A stretch of DNA of 62,429 nucleotides from JBOFEH01 sp051650265 (GTDB lineage: Bacteria > Bacillota > Clostridia > Lachnospirales > Cellulosilyticaceae): NCBI GenBank assembly GCA_051650265.1, contig JBOFIR010000231.1, positions 1-62,429 of the forward strand, written 5' to 3'. This document shows positions 39,973-48,444 of this stretch, in pieces. The notes below the pieces were generated by a model. That model was not told where the DNA came from, ran no database searches, and saw nothing but the letters and a program-made list of their open reading frames with translations. Both the position numbers and the translations under genes were made by a program. The stretch's first letter is position 1, and each line of letters begins with the position of its first letter.

Positions 39973-41097
39973 ATGTTTCATTTCAAAAAAGAGTACATCA
40001 AACATATCGATTATTTTATGATCCTTATTATGTTAGCACTTACAGGGCTAGGTACATTAGCAATTAGTAGTGCAACTTTATATTCAGGACAAAGTGACAT
40101 CGTAACCAAGCAGATCCTATTTTTTGTAATCGGTCTTGTACTGATGGGACTTGTGATGAGTATAGATTATCACTTTTTGGGTGAATGGTACCTGGTGATT
40201 TATGGGATTATGATCGTCGTATTGATCTCAGTCTTTTTCCTTGGAGAAGCAAAGAATGGGGCAGCAAGGTGGATTGAAATAGGTAGTATGCAGATTCAAC
40301 CTTCTGAGTTTGCTAAGATTGCAACGATTTTATGTACAGCAAAAATTATTGACAAATATAATGACCGCATCAATACTTTGGTGCCACTTATCCCAATTGC
40401 TTTATTTCAATTTGTACCGTTTATTCTCATCAATCGCCAGCCGAATTTATCGACTAGTCTTGTCATTGTGGCATTGTTAGTGGTACAATTATTTGTAAGT
40501 AAACTTAATTTTAAGTATATGGTGTCAGCTGCCTTAATTGGGCTTGTAATTTTGGTTGGTGGAATGACCTATATTATTCAAAATCCAAACCAGAAGATTA
40601 TTGCCTCCTATCAAAGGGAGCGTATTATGACCAAGCTTGAAGGAGGAGACTCCTTAGGTGACAATTACCAGACCAATCAGTCAGTCCACGCCATTGGTTC
40701 CGGTGGGATCAAAGGAAAAGGTTTATACCAAGGCGCTATCAGTCAGCTCAACTACTTACCTGAATCGCACAATGACTTTATCGTAGCAATTATTGCAGAG
40801 GAGTTTGGGTTTATTGGTGTGGTAACCATGATCCTGCTGATACTGATGCTAATTGCAAGGGGATTATGGATCGCACATGCGGCCCCCGATGATTTTGGGA
40901 AGTTTATTGTTGTAGGTTATATCGGGATGATTGCGATGCAATCATTTGTCAACATGGGCGTGGTAACAAGTTTACTTCCTAACACAGGATTACCTTTACC
41001 GTTTATCAGTTATGGAGGAAGTTCTCTGTGGGCAAACATGCTAGGCATGGGATTGGTTTTAAATGTAGGTATGCGCAAAAAAACAACAATGTTTTAG
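39973..41097 (+). CDS. rodA: SEDS peptidoglycan glycosyltransferase RodA
   Basis: 374 residues with ten membrane helices. SEDS marks include GAARWIEIGSMQIQPSEFAKI, NRQPNLSTSLV, LNYLPESHNDFIVAIIAEEFGF (with the conserved Asp in the large loop) and the C-terminal GLPLPFISYGGSSL. Its position beside PBP2 in the shape cluster favours RodA over FtsW or SpoVE. Confidence 0.92.
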   Translation: MFHFKKEYIKHIDYFMILIMLALTGLGTLAISSATLYSGQSDIVTKQILFFVIGLVLMGLVMSIDYHFLGEWYLVIYGIMIVVLISVFFLGEAKNGAARWIEIGSMQIQPSEFAKIATILCTAKIIDKYNDRINTLVPLIPIALFQFVPFILINRQPNLSTSLVIVALLVVQLFVSKLNFKYMVSAALIGLVILVGGMTYIIQNPNQKIIASYQRERIMTKLEGGDSLGDNYQTNQSVHAIGSGGIKGKGLYQGAISQLNYLPESHNDFIVAIIAEEFGFIGVVTMILLILMLIARGLWIAHAAPDDFGKFIVVGYIGMIAMQSFVNMGVVTSLLPNTGLPLPFISYGGSSLWANMLGMGLVLNVGMRKKTTMF

Positions 41098-41111
41098 GGA
41101 GGAAATGACAC

Positions 41112-41507
41112 ATGCATATTGGACTTATAGCACATGATGCAAAGAAGAAATTAATGGAAAACTTTACGATTGCTTATAGACATATACTTGCAAAACACAC
41201 GTTGTACGCAACAGGAACAACGGGAAGACTCGTTGAAGAAGCAACGAATCTCAACGTGTATAAGTATTTGGCTGGGCATCTTGGTGGCGCCCAGCAGTTA
41301 GGTGCGCAGATTGCACACAATCAGCTAGATATGGTCATCTTCTTGAGAGACCCTGTCACTCAAAAAATGCACGAGCCGGATGTGGGTGCACTGGAGCGAT
41401 TATGTGATATTCATAATATTCCAATTGCTACTAATTTAGCGACAGCTGAATTGCTGGTTAAAGCACTAGAACGTGGTGATTTAGGCTGGCGTGAAGTAGT
41501 TAGATAA
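41112..41507 (+). CDS. mgsA: Methylglyoxal synthase
   Basis: 131 residues, normal length. Converts dihydroxyacetone phosphate to methylglyoxal and phosphate, a bypass of lower glycolysis under phosphate shortage. GLIAHDAKKKLMENF at the N-terminus, phosphate-binding GTTGRL, the catalytic-site GHLGGAQQLGAQI and VIFLRDP are intact. It starts 15 bases after rodA, so it closes the shape operon, an association seen in other Clostridia. Confidence 0.95.
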   Translation: MHIGLIAHDAKKKLMENFTIAYRHILAKHTLYATGTTGRLVEEATNLNVYKYLAGHLGGAQQLGAQIAHNQLDMVIFLRDPVTQKMHEPDVGALERLCDIHNIPIATNLATAELLVKALERGDLGWREVVR

Positions 41508-41532
41508 AAAAGACTTTTTTAAGTCTTTTTTT
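41506..41532 (+). terminator. Terminator of the mre-min-rodA-mgsA operon
   Basis: AAAAAAGACTT, loop TTTT, AAGTCTTTTTTT; starts in the mgsA stop codon. Confidence 0.88.
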
Positions 41533-41590
41533 ATTTGCCCAAAGAAGGATATACTAATAAAAGTAATGAATTTTAAAATGGAGGATACTC

Positions 41591-43441
41591 ATGACAAAAG
41601 TTAATTTATCAGATGAAATACTGAAACAAGTTGACAAGCCAGCCAGATATATTGGTGGTGAAATCAATAGTTATACAAAGGATCCTAAGGATGTAGATAT
41701 TCATTTTGCGTTTGCGTTCCCAGACGTATACGAGGTAGGGATGAGTCACTTAGGAATGCAGATTCTATACCATTTCTTCAATAGAAGAGAAGATACATTG
41801 TGTGAACGTGTATTTGCACCGTGGACAGATATGGAAGCCATTATGAGAGAACAAAACATTCCACTATTTGGACTCGAATCACATACACCTGTAAAAGCGT
41901 TTGATTTCTTAGGATTTACCCTTCAATATGAAATGAGCTATACAAATATCTTGAATATGTTAGAACTTGCTAATGTACCAATTTGGAGTCATGAAAGAAC
42001 AGAGGAAGATCCAATTGTTATAGCGGGTGGGCCTTGTGCATATAATCCAGAACCACTGGCACCGTTTGTGGATTGCTTCTATCTTGGTGAAGGTGAGCAT
42101 TGTTATGATGAGATCTTTGATCTTTACAAAGAATATAAAAAAGCAGGAAAAACTAAGAAAGAATTTTTAGAAGCGCTGCTTAAAGTGGAGGGTATTTACG
42201 TACCATGTTTCTACGAAGAAGTTTATAATGAAGATGGGACAATCGCAGAGAAGAAACGTCTTCATCCAGATGCACCAGAGAAAATCCACAAGGTGATCGT
42301 ACGTGATCTTGATGAAGTGTTTTATCCAGATCGCCAAGTAATTCCTTGGATTCAAGCAGTGCATGATCGTGTGACACTGGAGATGTTTAGAGGATGTCTA
42401 AGAGGGTGTCGTTTCTGTCAAGCGGGGATGATTTATCGACCTGTGAGAGAAAAGTCAAAAGACACACTCATCAAACACGCACAAAACTTGCTAGCTTCTA
42501 CAGGCTATGAAGAGATCTCATTAGCCTCACTCAGTACAAGTGATTATAGTCAGCTTCCAGAGTTTGCAGGGGAACTCCTTGACTTATGTGGAAGTAATGC
42601 GGTTAATATTTCGTTGCCATCACTACGTGTGGATGCTTTCTCTGTAGATCTCATGCAAAAAGTGCAAGAAGTACGTAAAAGTAGCCTAACTTTTGCACCA
42701 GAAGCAGGGTCACAACGTATGAGAGATGTTATTAATAAGAATATTAGCGAAGAAGAAATTTTAAATGGGTGTCGTCTTTCATTTGAAGGTGGATGGAACC
42801 GTGTGAAACTTTACTTTATGCTCGGATTACCAACTGAGACTGAAGAGGATATTTTAGGGATTGCAGAACTTGGTGATAAAATTGCGCATACATTCTTCTC
42901 ATTACCAAAAGAAGAGCGGCCACAAGGTGGTTTACAACTTGTTATTAGTACATCTTGTTTTGTACCAAAGCCATTTACACCATTCCAATGGCATGGACAA
43001 GATACCTGTGAATCTTTCATGTCAAAACATATGTTACTCAAACGTGCGATCACACGTAAACAAATCAAATATAACCATCATGATGCAAAAACGAGTGTCC
43101 TCGAGGCTGTTATTGCACGTGGAGATAGAAAAGTGGCAAATCTTCTCTTTGAAGCATACAAAGAGGGCTGTAAGTTTGATAGCTGGGGTGAATTCTTTAA
43201 GGGCGAGCGTTGGGTTAAAGCATCTGAAAAAAGTGGCGTAGACTTTGATTTTTATGCTACACGTGAGCGTTCTTATGAAGAGGTTCTTCCATGGGATCAC
43301 ATTGATATTGGCGTGACTAAGAACTTCCTCATTAGAGAAAGTAAAAAGTCAAAGGAAGCTGCGACAACACCTCACTGCCGCGAGAAATGTTCAGGTTGTG
43401 GTGCAAGCAAGTTTAATAAAGGAGTATGCTATGAGAATTAG
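41591..43441 (+). CDS. TIGR03960 family B12-binding-domain radical SAM protein
   Basis: 616 residues. N-terminal Rossmann-like B12-binding-type domain (residues about 1-170, FAFPDVYEVGMSHLG, IVIAGGPCAYNPEP), then a radical SAM core with the cluster motif GCLRGCRFCQ (C-x3-C-x2-C) near residue 270, and a C-terminal region ending in a Cys-rich tail CREKCSGCGASKF. In Clostridia it always sits before a DUF2344 protein and rng, as here. Its reaction is not established; tRNA or rRNA modification is a plausible inference. Confidence 0.92.
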   Translation: MTKVNLSDEILKQVDKPARYIGGEINSYTKDPKDVDIHFAFAFPDVYEVGMSHLGMQILYHFFNRREDTLCERVFAPWTDMEAIMREQNIPLFGLESHTPVKAFDFLGFTLQYEMSYTNILNMLELANVPIWSHERTEEDPIVIAGGPCAYNPEPLAPFVDCFYLGEGEHCYDEIFDLYKEYKKAGKTKKEFLEALLKVEGIYVPCFYEEVYNEDGTIAEKKRLHPDAPEKIHKVIVRDLDEVFYPDRQVIPWIQAVHDRVTLEMFRGCLRGCRFCQAGMIYRPVREKSKDTLIKHAQNLLASTGYEEISLASLSTSDYSQLPEFAGELLDLCGSNAVNISLPSLRVDAFSVDLMQKVQEVRKSSLTFAPEAGSQRMRDVINKNISEEEILNGCRLSFEGGWNRVKLYFMLGLPTETEEDILGIAELGDKIAHTFFSLPKEERPQGGLQLVISTSCFVPKPFTPFQWHGQDTCESFMSKHMLLKRAITRKQIKYNHHDAKTSVLEAVIARGDRKVANLLFEAYKEGCKFDSWGEFFKGERWVKASEKSGVDFDFYATRERSYEEVLPWDHIDIGVTKNFLIRESKKSKEAATTPHCREKCSGCGASKFNKGVCYEN

Positions 43442-44120
43442 AGTAAAATTCACAAAAGAAGGTAATGTCAAATTTGTAGGACATCTAGATACAGTGAGAC
43501 TTTTCCAAAGAGCAATCAAGGCGGCAGGTATTCCTATTGCCTACTCTCAAGGGTTCAACCCACATGCACTTGTGTATTTTGCGATGCCACTTTCAGTAGG
43601 GGTAAGTAGTACAGGAGAGTATATGGATATTGTCACAGCGGAGGATATGAGTGCAGAAGAAGTCAAAGCACGTTTAGATAAAATTCTTGTAAGGGGAATT
43701 GACGTGGTTGATGCTTTTGAGATGCCAACAAGTACAGAATCACTCATGAGTCTTGTGGATGCGGCAGATTACCAAATTAGCTTGCCAAAGGCGGCACTTG
43801 GCGAGCATGCGGTGCAAGGAATCGTTGCAGTTATGGATCAAGAAGAGATCAAAGTAATTAAAAAGACCAAAAAATCAGAAAAAGAAGTAGATATCAAGCC
43901 ATTGATCTGTGAATTTGAGTTGGAAGAATCAGAGGCAGAGGTTATCATTCAAGCGACTATTATGGCAGGTAGTAAACAAAACCTTAGCCCCGATCTACTT
44001 GTTCAGAGTTTGGTAGGCGCAAACTATGAAGGGCTTTCTTATAGCGTGGAACGCCAAGAACTTTATCATTTAAATGAAGCTGAAGAGCTTGTAGCGCTCG
44101 ATGCTTATAAAAGAGTCTAA
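43431..44120 (+). CDS. TIGR03936 (DUF2344) radical-SAM-associated protein
   Basis: 229 residues. ATG at 43431 lies inside the end of the radical SAM gene (11-base overlap) behind AAAGGAG. Starts MRIRVKFTKEGNVKFVGHLD and has YSQGFNPHALVYFAMPLSVG, the family marks. Some Clostridia and Cyanobacteria have this as a C-terminal domain of the radical SAM protein, so it is a likely partner of the preceding enzyme. The stop overlaps the rng start by one base. Confidence 0.92.
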   Translation: MRIRVKFTKEGNVKFVGHLDTVRLFQRAIKAAGIPIAYSQGFNPHALVYFAMPLSVGVSSTGEYMDIVTAEDMSAEEVKARLDKILVRGIDVVDAFEMPTSTESLMSLVDAADYQISLPKAALGEHAVQGIVAVMDQEEIKVIKKTKKSEKEVDIKPLICEFELEESEAEVIIQATIMAGSKQNLSPDLLVQSLVGANYEGLSYSVERQELYHLNEAEELVALDAYKRV

Positions 44121-45538
44121 TGAAAAAACAAATTATTGTTGAAAAATCTGTGGTACTAAGCCGTATTGCACTTCTCATTGATGGGGAGTGCAAACAGTTT
44201 TATGTTGATCAAACTTTCAATCCTACAGGACAAAGCAAGGTGATCCAAGGGCAAATAGAGAAAGTTGCACCGCACCTTAAAGCTGCATTTGTGAACTTTG
44301 GCGAGGAAAAGAATGGTCTACTTCATCTGACAAAGATTCCGACATGCTATAACAAGCGTGTGCAACAGGGACTTCGGTTACCTGTGCAGGTGACTAAAGA
44401 AAATACTGGAGATAAAGGGCATAAGTTATCTGCGTTTATCAATATACCGGGGTATTATCTTGTATGCTTGCCATTTGAGGATACAATCAATATTTCAAGA
44501 AAAATTACTGACCCAAAACAACGTATGGAACTTAAAGCAATGATTGAATCGATCAGAGAAGAGGGGTTCGGCTTTATTATTCGCACTAATAGTGTGGAGG
44601 CGTCAGAAGAAGTGCTTCGTACAGAAGCAAAACATTTGATGGCACGTGCTAAAAAACTCATGCAGTATAAAGATACAATGGCACGAGGAACTGTATTGTT
44701 GGAAGATCAATCGCTTGCACTTCAACTCCTTAGAGAATGGGTATCCCCACAAGATGAAGTCGTACTTATTTCTAATGATATGCAGGTGCTTGAAGAACTT
44801 GAAACGCATCTTAGGGACTACTTGCCACAAGTTGAGGTCACCACAAAAGCATATCCTTATACAGAGAATCTATTTGGGGTATATGGTATTGAAAAACCTT
44901 TTGAACAAGCCTTACGACGTAAAGTATGGCTTAAGAATGGTGGCAATCTTGTGATTGAGAGTACAGAGGCTATGACTGTAGTGGATGTGAATAGTGCTAA
45001 GGCTATTGAAAAGAAAAATCAGGAACAATCAATTAAAGAAATCAACGAATTTGCAATACGTGAGACGCTTAAACAGATGGTTTACCGAAATATAGCAGGA
45101 ATAGTCATCTTGGATTTGATTGATATTAAGACAAGAGAGCTTAAGGAAAAACTTTATGCGTTTGCAAAAGAAGAGGCGCAGCGCATAGATGGTGCACGGA
45201 CTAAAGTATTCCCTATTAGCGAGTTAGATCTTCTTCAGATGAGTCGCGAAAAGAAGTACCCTAAACTCTCAGATGTTCTTTTACGTGGATGCCAGAGTTG
45301 TGGCAATCTGGCTGCAAAGCCTAATGCTTATTTGACAACCTTCGAAATTGAACAAAAAATAAAACATGTTGTCAGTCAGACAACACAGCAAGAAATTTAT
45401 CTCAATATTGATAGATTTCTTGCTGCATTCTGGCGGGAGCATGACCTTGTCAGCCGTTACCAAAAGGTATATGGACTCACAATTCATCTTGAGGATTCGG
45501 GTGAAAGTGAAAAATATGCATTTAATTATCACATTTAG
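44120..45538 (+). CDS. rng: Ribonuclease G/E family endoribonuclease
   Basis: 472 residues, the RNase G length without the RNase E scaffold tail. S1 domain (residues about 35-110, GQIEKVAPHLKAAFVNFGEEKNG), 5' sensor, catalytic DNase I-like part with metal-binding Asp residues in VVDVNSAKA and IVILDLIDIK, and the zinc-link GCQSCGN. Processes 16S rRNA ends and decays mRNA. TAATG overlap with the upstream gene. The ribosomal L21 leader follows. Confidence 0.95.
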   Translation: MKKQIIVEKSVVLSRIALLIDGECKQFYVDQTFNPTGQSKVIQGQIEKVAPHLKAAFVNFGEEKNGLLHLTKIPTCYNKRVQQGLRLPVQVTKENTGDKGHKLSAFINIPGYYLVCLPFEDTINISRKITDPKQRMELKAMIESIREEGFGFIIRTNSVEASEEVLRTEAKHLMARAKKLMQYKDTMARGTVLLEDQSLALQLLREWVSPQDEVVLISNDMQVLEELETHLRDYLPQVEVTTKAYPYTENLFGVYGIEKPFEQALRRKVWLKNGGNLVIESTEAMTVVDVNSAKAIEKKNQEQSIKEINEFAIRETLKQMVYRNIAGIVILDLIDIKTRELKEKLYAFAKEEAQRIDGARTKVFPISELDLLQMSREKKYPKLSDVLLRGCQSCGNLAAKPNAYLTTFEIEQKIKHVVSQTTQQEIYLNIDRFLAAFWREHDLVSRYQKVYGLTIHLEDSGESEKYAFNYHI

Positions 45539-45548
45539 CATAATGAGG

Positions 45549-45577
45549 TTGACATATGAAAATGGATATGCTATATT
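45549..45577 (+). promoter_or_regulatory. Promoter of rplU-prp-rpmA
   Basis: TTGACA (45549-45554), 17-base spacer, TATATT (45572-45577). Begins ten bases after the rng stop and precedes the L21 leader. Confidence 0.85.
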
Positions 45578-45583
45578 AAACAA

Positions 45584-45660
45584 GTGTTTTAGCCGCACGA
45601 AGAGGTCTAAACTCATTTGAGTACCGTATTCGGCGAGTTTTCGGAATAAGGAGGTGTACA
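45584..45660 (+). ncRNA. Ribosomal protein L21 leader
   Basis: About 75 transcribed bases between promoter and the rplU RBS, containing AGCCGCACGAAGAGGTC and GTATTCGGCGAG, the conserved type of elements seen in Firmicute L21 leaders. It is the expected place for autogenous control by L21. Identification is by resemblance and position; the fold was not computed. Confidence 0.7.
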
Positions 45661-45662
45661 CA

Positions 45663-45974
45663 ATGTACGCAATTATTGAAACTGGTGGAAAGCAATACAA
45701 AGTAGAAGTTGGTTCAAGCATCAAAGTTGAGAAATTACACGTTGCTGCTGGCGAGTCAATCGTATTCGACAGAGTATTAGCTATTTCTAAAGATGACGCG
45801 CTTACAGTGGGTAGCCCAGTTGTTGCTGGTGCGACAGTTAAAGCAGATGTTGTAGAAGAAGGCAAAAACAAAAAAGTTATTGTTTACAAATACAAAGCTA
45901 AAAAATCTTACCACAAAAAGCAAGGTCATCGTCAACCATTCACAAAAGTTAAAATTACAGCTATCGAAGCTTAA
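45663..45974 (+). CDS. rplU: 50S ribosomal protein L21
   Basis: 103 residues. MYAIIETGGKQYKVEVG and the C-terminal KKSYHKKQGHRQPFTKVKI are diagnostic. ATG at 45663 with AAGGAGGTG; the operon order L21-Prp-L27-Obg is the Firmicute standard. Confidence 0.98.
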   Translation: MYAIIETGGKQYKVEVGSSIKVEKLHVAAGESIVFDRVLAISKDDALTVGSPVVAGATVKADVVEEGKNKKVIVYKYKAKKSYHKKQGHRQPFTKVKITAIEA

Positions 45975-45979
45975 TTCTT

Positions 45980-46321
45980 ATGATTTGTGTAGACTTGTTT
46001 TTTAAAAAAGACTTATTGTATCGCATGAACGTGGCTGGACATGCTGGCTATGCCGAAGCAGGTTCTGACATTGTTTGTTCAGCAGTAAGCATCCTTGTCT
46101 TCAATACGATTAATTCGATTGAGGCATATACGGAAGAAAAAATCTCTATCAATGGTCTCAATCGCCAAGATGGAGTAATCGACTGCAGTTTTCCAAAAAG
46201 AAAACAAGGACATGAGTACAAGGATTGTACGTTATTACTTAACAGTATGATCTTAGGCTTAGAAACGATTGAACAAATGTACGGAGAATACATTAAAATT
46301 AATCATATTAAAAACAATTAA
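45980..46321 (+). CDS. prp: Ribosomal-processing cysteine protease Prp
   Basis: 113 residues (YsxB family). The catalytic pair is His21 in GHAGYAEAG and Cys33 in IVCSAVS. It removes the N-terminal extension of L27, encoded next; without this, ribosomes are inactive in Staphylococcus. Five bases separate it from rplU. Confidence 0.95.
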   Translation: MICVDLFFKKDLLYRMNVAGHAGYAEAGSDIVCSAVSILVFNTINSIEAYTEEKISINGLNRQDGVIDCSFPKRKQGHEYKDCTLLLNSMILGLETIEQMYGEYIKINHIKNN

Positions 46322-46340
46322 AACTTGGGAGGTGAATTGA

Positions 46341-46631
46341 ATGTTACGTTTTGACCTTCAGTTTTTTGCTCATAAAAAAGGAGTTGGATCAACTAAAAAT
46401 GGTCGTGACTCTGAATCTAAACGCTTAGGTGCAAAAAGAGCAGATGGACAATTTGTAAAAGCTGGTAATATCTTATACCGTCAAAGAGGAACTAAGATCC
46501 ATCCAGGAGTAAATGTTGGACGCGGTGGCGACGATACTTTATTCGCATTAGTAGATGGTAAAGTTAAATTTGAGCGTAAAGGTAGAGATAAGAAACAAGT
46601 TTCTGTATACCCAGTGGCTCAAGAAGCTTAA
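46341..46631 (+). CDS. rpmA: 50S ribosomal protein L27 with cleavable N-terminus
   Basis: 96 residues. Begins MLRFDLQFFAHKKGVGS: the Firmicute-type nine-residue extension with the Prp site between Phe9 and Ala10. The mature end AHKKG reaches the peptidyl-transferase centre. GRGGDDTLFALVDG is typical. RBS GGGAGGTG. Confidence 0.98.
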   Translation: MLRFDLQFFAHKKGVGSTKNGRDSESKRLGAKRADGQFVKAGNILYRQRGTKIHPGVNVGRGGDDTLFALVDGKVKFERKGRDKKQVSVYPVAQEA

Positions 46632-46641
46632 TATAACCATT

Positions 46642-46675
46642 AGGAGGTTTCAACGTCTGTTGGAGCCTTCTTTTT
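46642..46675 (+). terminator. Terminator after rpmA
   Basis: 13-bp stem 46642-46654 / 46659-46671 with three G-T pairs and a GTCT loop, followed by a T-run. Probably partial, allowing read-through to obgE. Confidence 0.7.
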
Positions 46676-46743
46676 GTATTACCTGTTAAAATCTCGTAGA
46701 ATGTTAATACTATAAAAGAGATGCAACAGAAAGGAGTGAATAT

Positions 46744-48021
46744 ATGTTCGTAGATAAAGTAAAGATCTTCTTAAAGTCCGGAAAAGGTGGCGATGGCCAC
46801 GTTTCTTTTAGAAGAGAAAAATATGTTCCAAATGGTGGACCAGATGGTGGTGACGGTGGTCGCGGAGGCCATGTTATTTTTGAAGTAGATCCTGGGATGA
46901 ACACTTTAATGAAGTTCAGACATAATAGACATTACAAAGCTGAAAATGGCGAGAACGGTAGCAAAAAGCGTTGTCATGGTAAAGATGGTGAGGATATGAT
47001 TATCAAAGTACCTCAAGGAACAATCATTAGAGAAGCAGAGTCAGGCAAAGTCATAGCAGACTTACACCAAATCGGTGAGAAACATATTATTTTCAAAGGT
47101 GGTAAAGGTGGTAGAGGAAACCAACACTTTGCTACAGCTACACGTCAGGCACCTCAATATGCACAAAAAGGCCAAGAGGCAAAAGAATATTGGGTAATCC
47201 TTGAACTTAAAATGATTGCAGATGTTGGATTGGTAGGTTATCCGAATGTCGGAAAATCAACATTACTTTCTATGGTAAGTAATGCACAACCTAAGATTGC
47301 AAACTACCACTTCACGACATTGGCACCAAACCTAGGTGTTGTGTCTAACAATTACGGTAAACAGTTTGTTATGGCAGATATCCCAGGGTTAATTGAGGGT
47401 GCATCTGAAGGTGTTGGATTGGGTCATGATTTCCTTCGTCACGTAGAACGTACAAAAGTACTTGTACATGTTGTAGATGCATCAGGATCTGAGGGTAGAG
47501 ACCCGGTAGCGGATATCTATGCGATTAGTGAAGAAATCGATAAATATAATCCAACAATTCTTGAAGAGAAGCCACAAGTTATTGCAGCAAATAAGATGGA
47601 CGTAGAGGGATCAGAAGAAAATCTTGCACGTCTTAAAGCTGAATTTGAGCCAAAAGGGCTTAAAGTAATTGCAATTTCTGCAGCAGCAAATGATAACTTA
47701 CAAGAACTTCTGAAAGAAGTGGCTGAGTTATTAGCAACAGTTCCAAATGAAATGATTATTTTTGAGCCAGAGTTCGTTGAAGAATTAGACGACCAGAATG
47801 CACCATTTACTATTGAAGAAGTTGAAGAAGGCTACTTTGTGGTTGAAGGTGTGGGCGTTGAGAAAATGATCGGATACACATCACTAGAAAGTGAGAAAGG
47901 CTTTGCGTTCTTCCAAAGATACCTACGTGAAAAAGGTATTATTGAAGCGCTTGAGGCAGCTGGTGTGGAAGAAGGTAATACAGTTAAAATTTACGATTTA
48001 GAATTTGAGTACTTCAAATAG
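46744..48021 (+). CDS. obgE: GTPase Obg
   Basis: 425 residues. Glycine-rich Obg fold at the N-terminus (KSGKGGDGHVSFRREK, PDGGDGGRGG), G domain with GYPNVGKST (G1), DIPGLIEGAS (G3) and ANKMD (G4), and a C-terminal OCT domain (about 340-425) typical of Firmicutes. Acts in 50S assembly and stress response; in Bacillus also needed for sporulation onset. RBS GAAAGGAG. Confidence 0.97.
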   Translation: MFVDKVKIFLKSGKGGDGHVSFRREKYVPNGGPDGGDGGRGGHVIFEVDPGMNTLMKFRHNRHYKAENGENGSKKRCHGKDGEDMIIKVPQGTIIREAESGKVIADLHQIGEKHIIFKGGKGGRGNQHFATATRQAPQYAQKGQEAKEYWVILELKMIADVGLVGYPNVGKSTLLSMVSNAQPKIANYHFTTLAPNLGVVSNNYGKQFVMADIPGLIEGASEGVGLGHDFLRHVERTKVLVHVVDASGSEGRDPVADIYAISEEIDKYNPTILEEKPQVIAANKMDVEGSEENLARLKAEFEPKGLKVIAISAAANDNLQELLKEVAELLATVPNEMIIFEPEFVEELDDQNAPFTIEEVEEGYFVVEGVGVEKMIGYTSLESEKGFAFFQRYLREKGIIEALEAAGVEEGNTVKIYDLEFEYFK

Positions 48022-48033
48022 AGGAGAAAGTTA

Positions 48034-48333
48034 ATGCAAACACTTACAAGTAAACAAAGAGCTTATCTTAGATCAGTAGCTCAAAAGATAGATCCAATTA
48101 TCTATATTGGAAAAAATGGTGTCACACCTGAACTTACAGAAGCGGTGATTGAGGCATTAGAAGCAAGAGAACTCATCAAATTAGGTGTACAACAAAACTG
48201 CCTTGAAGACCCTAAAGACATCTGTAGCGTGATTAGTGAACGTAGCCATGCCATTCCAGTGCAAATCATTGGGAAAAAGATTGTGCTTTATAAACCGTTC
48301 AAAAAGAATCAAAAAATCGTTTTACCGTCATAG
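48034..48333 (+). CDS. yhbY: YhbY-type CRM-domain RNA-binding protein
   Basis: 99 residues. LTSKQRAYLRSVAQKIDPIIYIGKNG is the CRM domain start and contains the GKNG (GxxG) RNA-binding loop; the rest fits the family in length and ends in a strand (KIVLYKP). Associated with pre-50S particles. It is 12 bases after obgE, consistent with one operon. Confidence 0.93.
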   Translation: MQTLTSKQRAYLRSVAQKIDPIIYIGKNGVTPELTEAVIEALEARELIKLGVQQNCLEDPKDICSVISERSHAIPVQIIGKKIVLYKPFKKNQKIVLPS

Positions 48334-48353
48334 GTTAAAACTTATATCTAACA

Positions 48354-48389
48354 ATCAACACGCTATGACTTAGGGAATAGCGTGTTGAT
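48354..48389 (+). terminator. 13-bp hairpin between yhbY and nadD
   Basis: ATCAACACGCTAT / ATAGCGTGTTGAT, perfect, with a 10-base loop. No T-run, so termination is uncertain. Confidence 0.55.
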
Positions 48390-48444
48390 GTGTATAGAGA
48401 ACTTTTATGAAACATCAAATTCATTTAAAAGGAGCGTTATTGCT

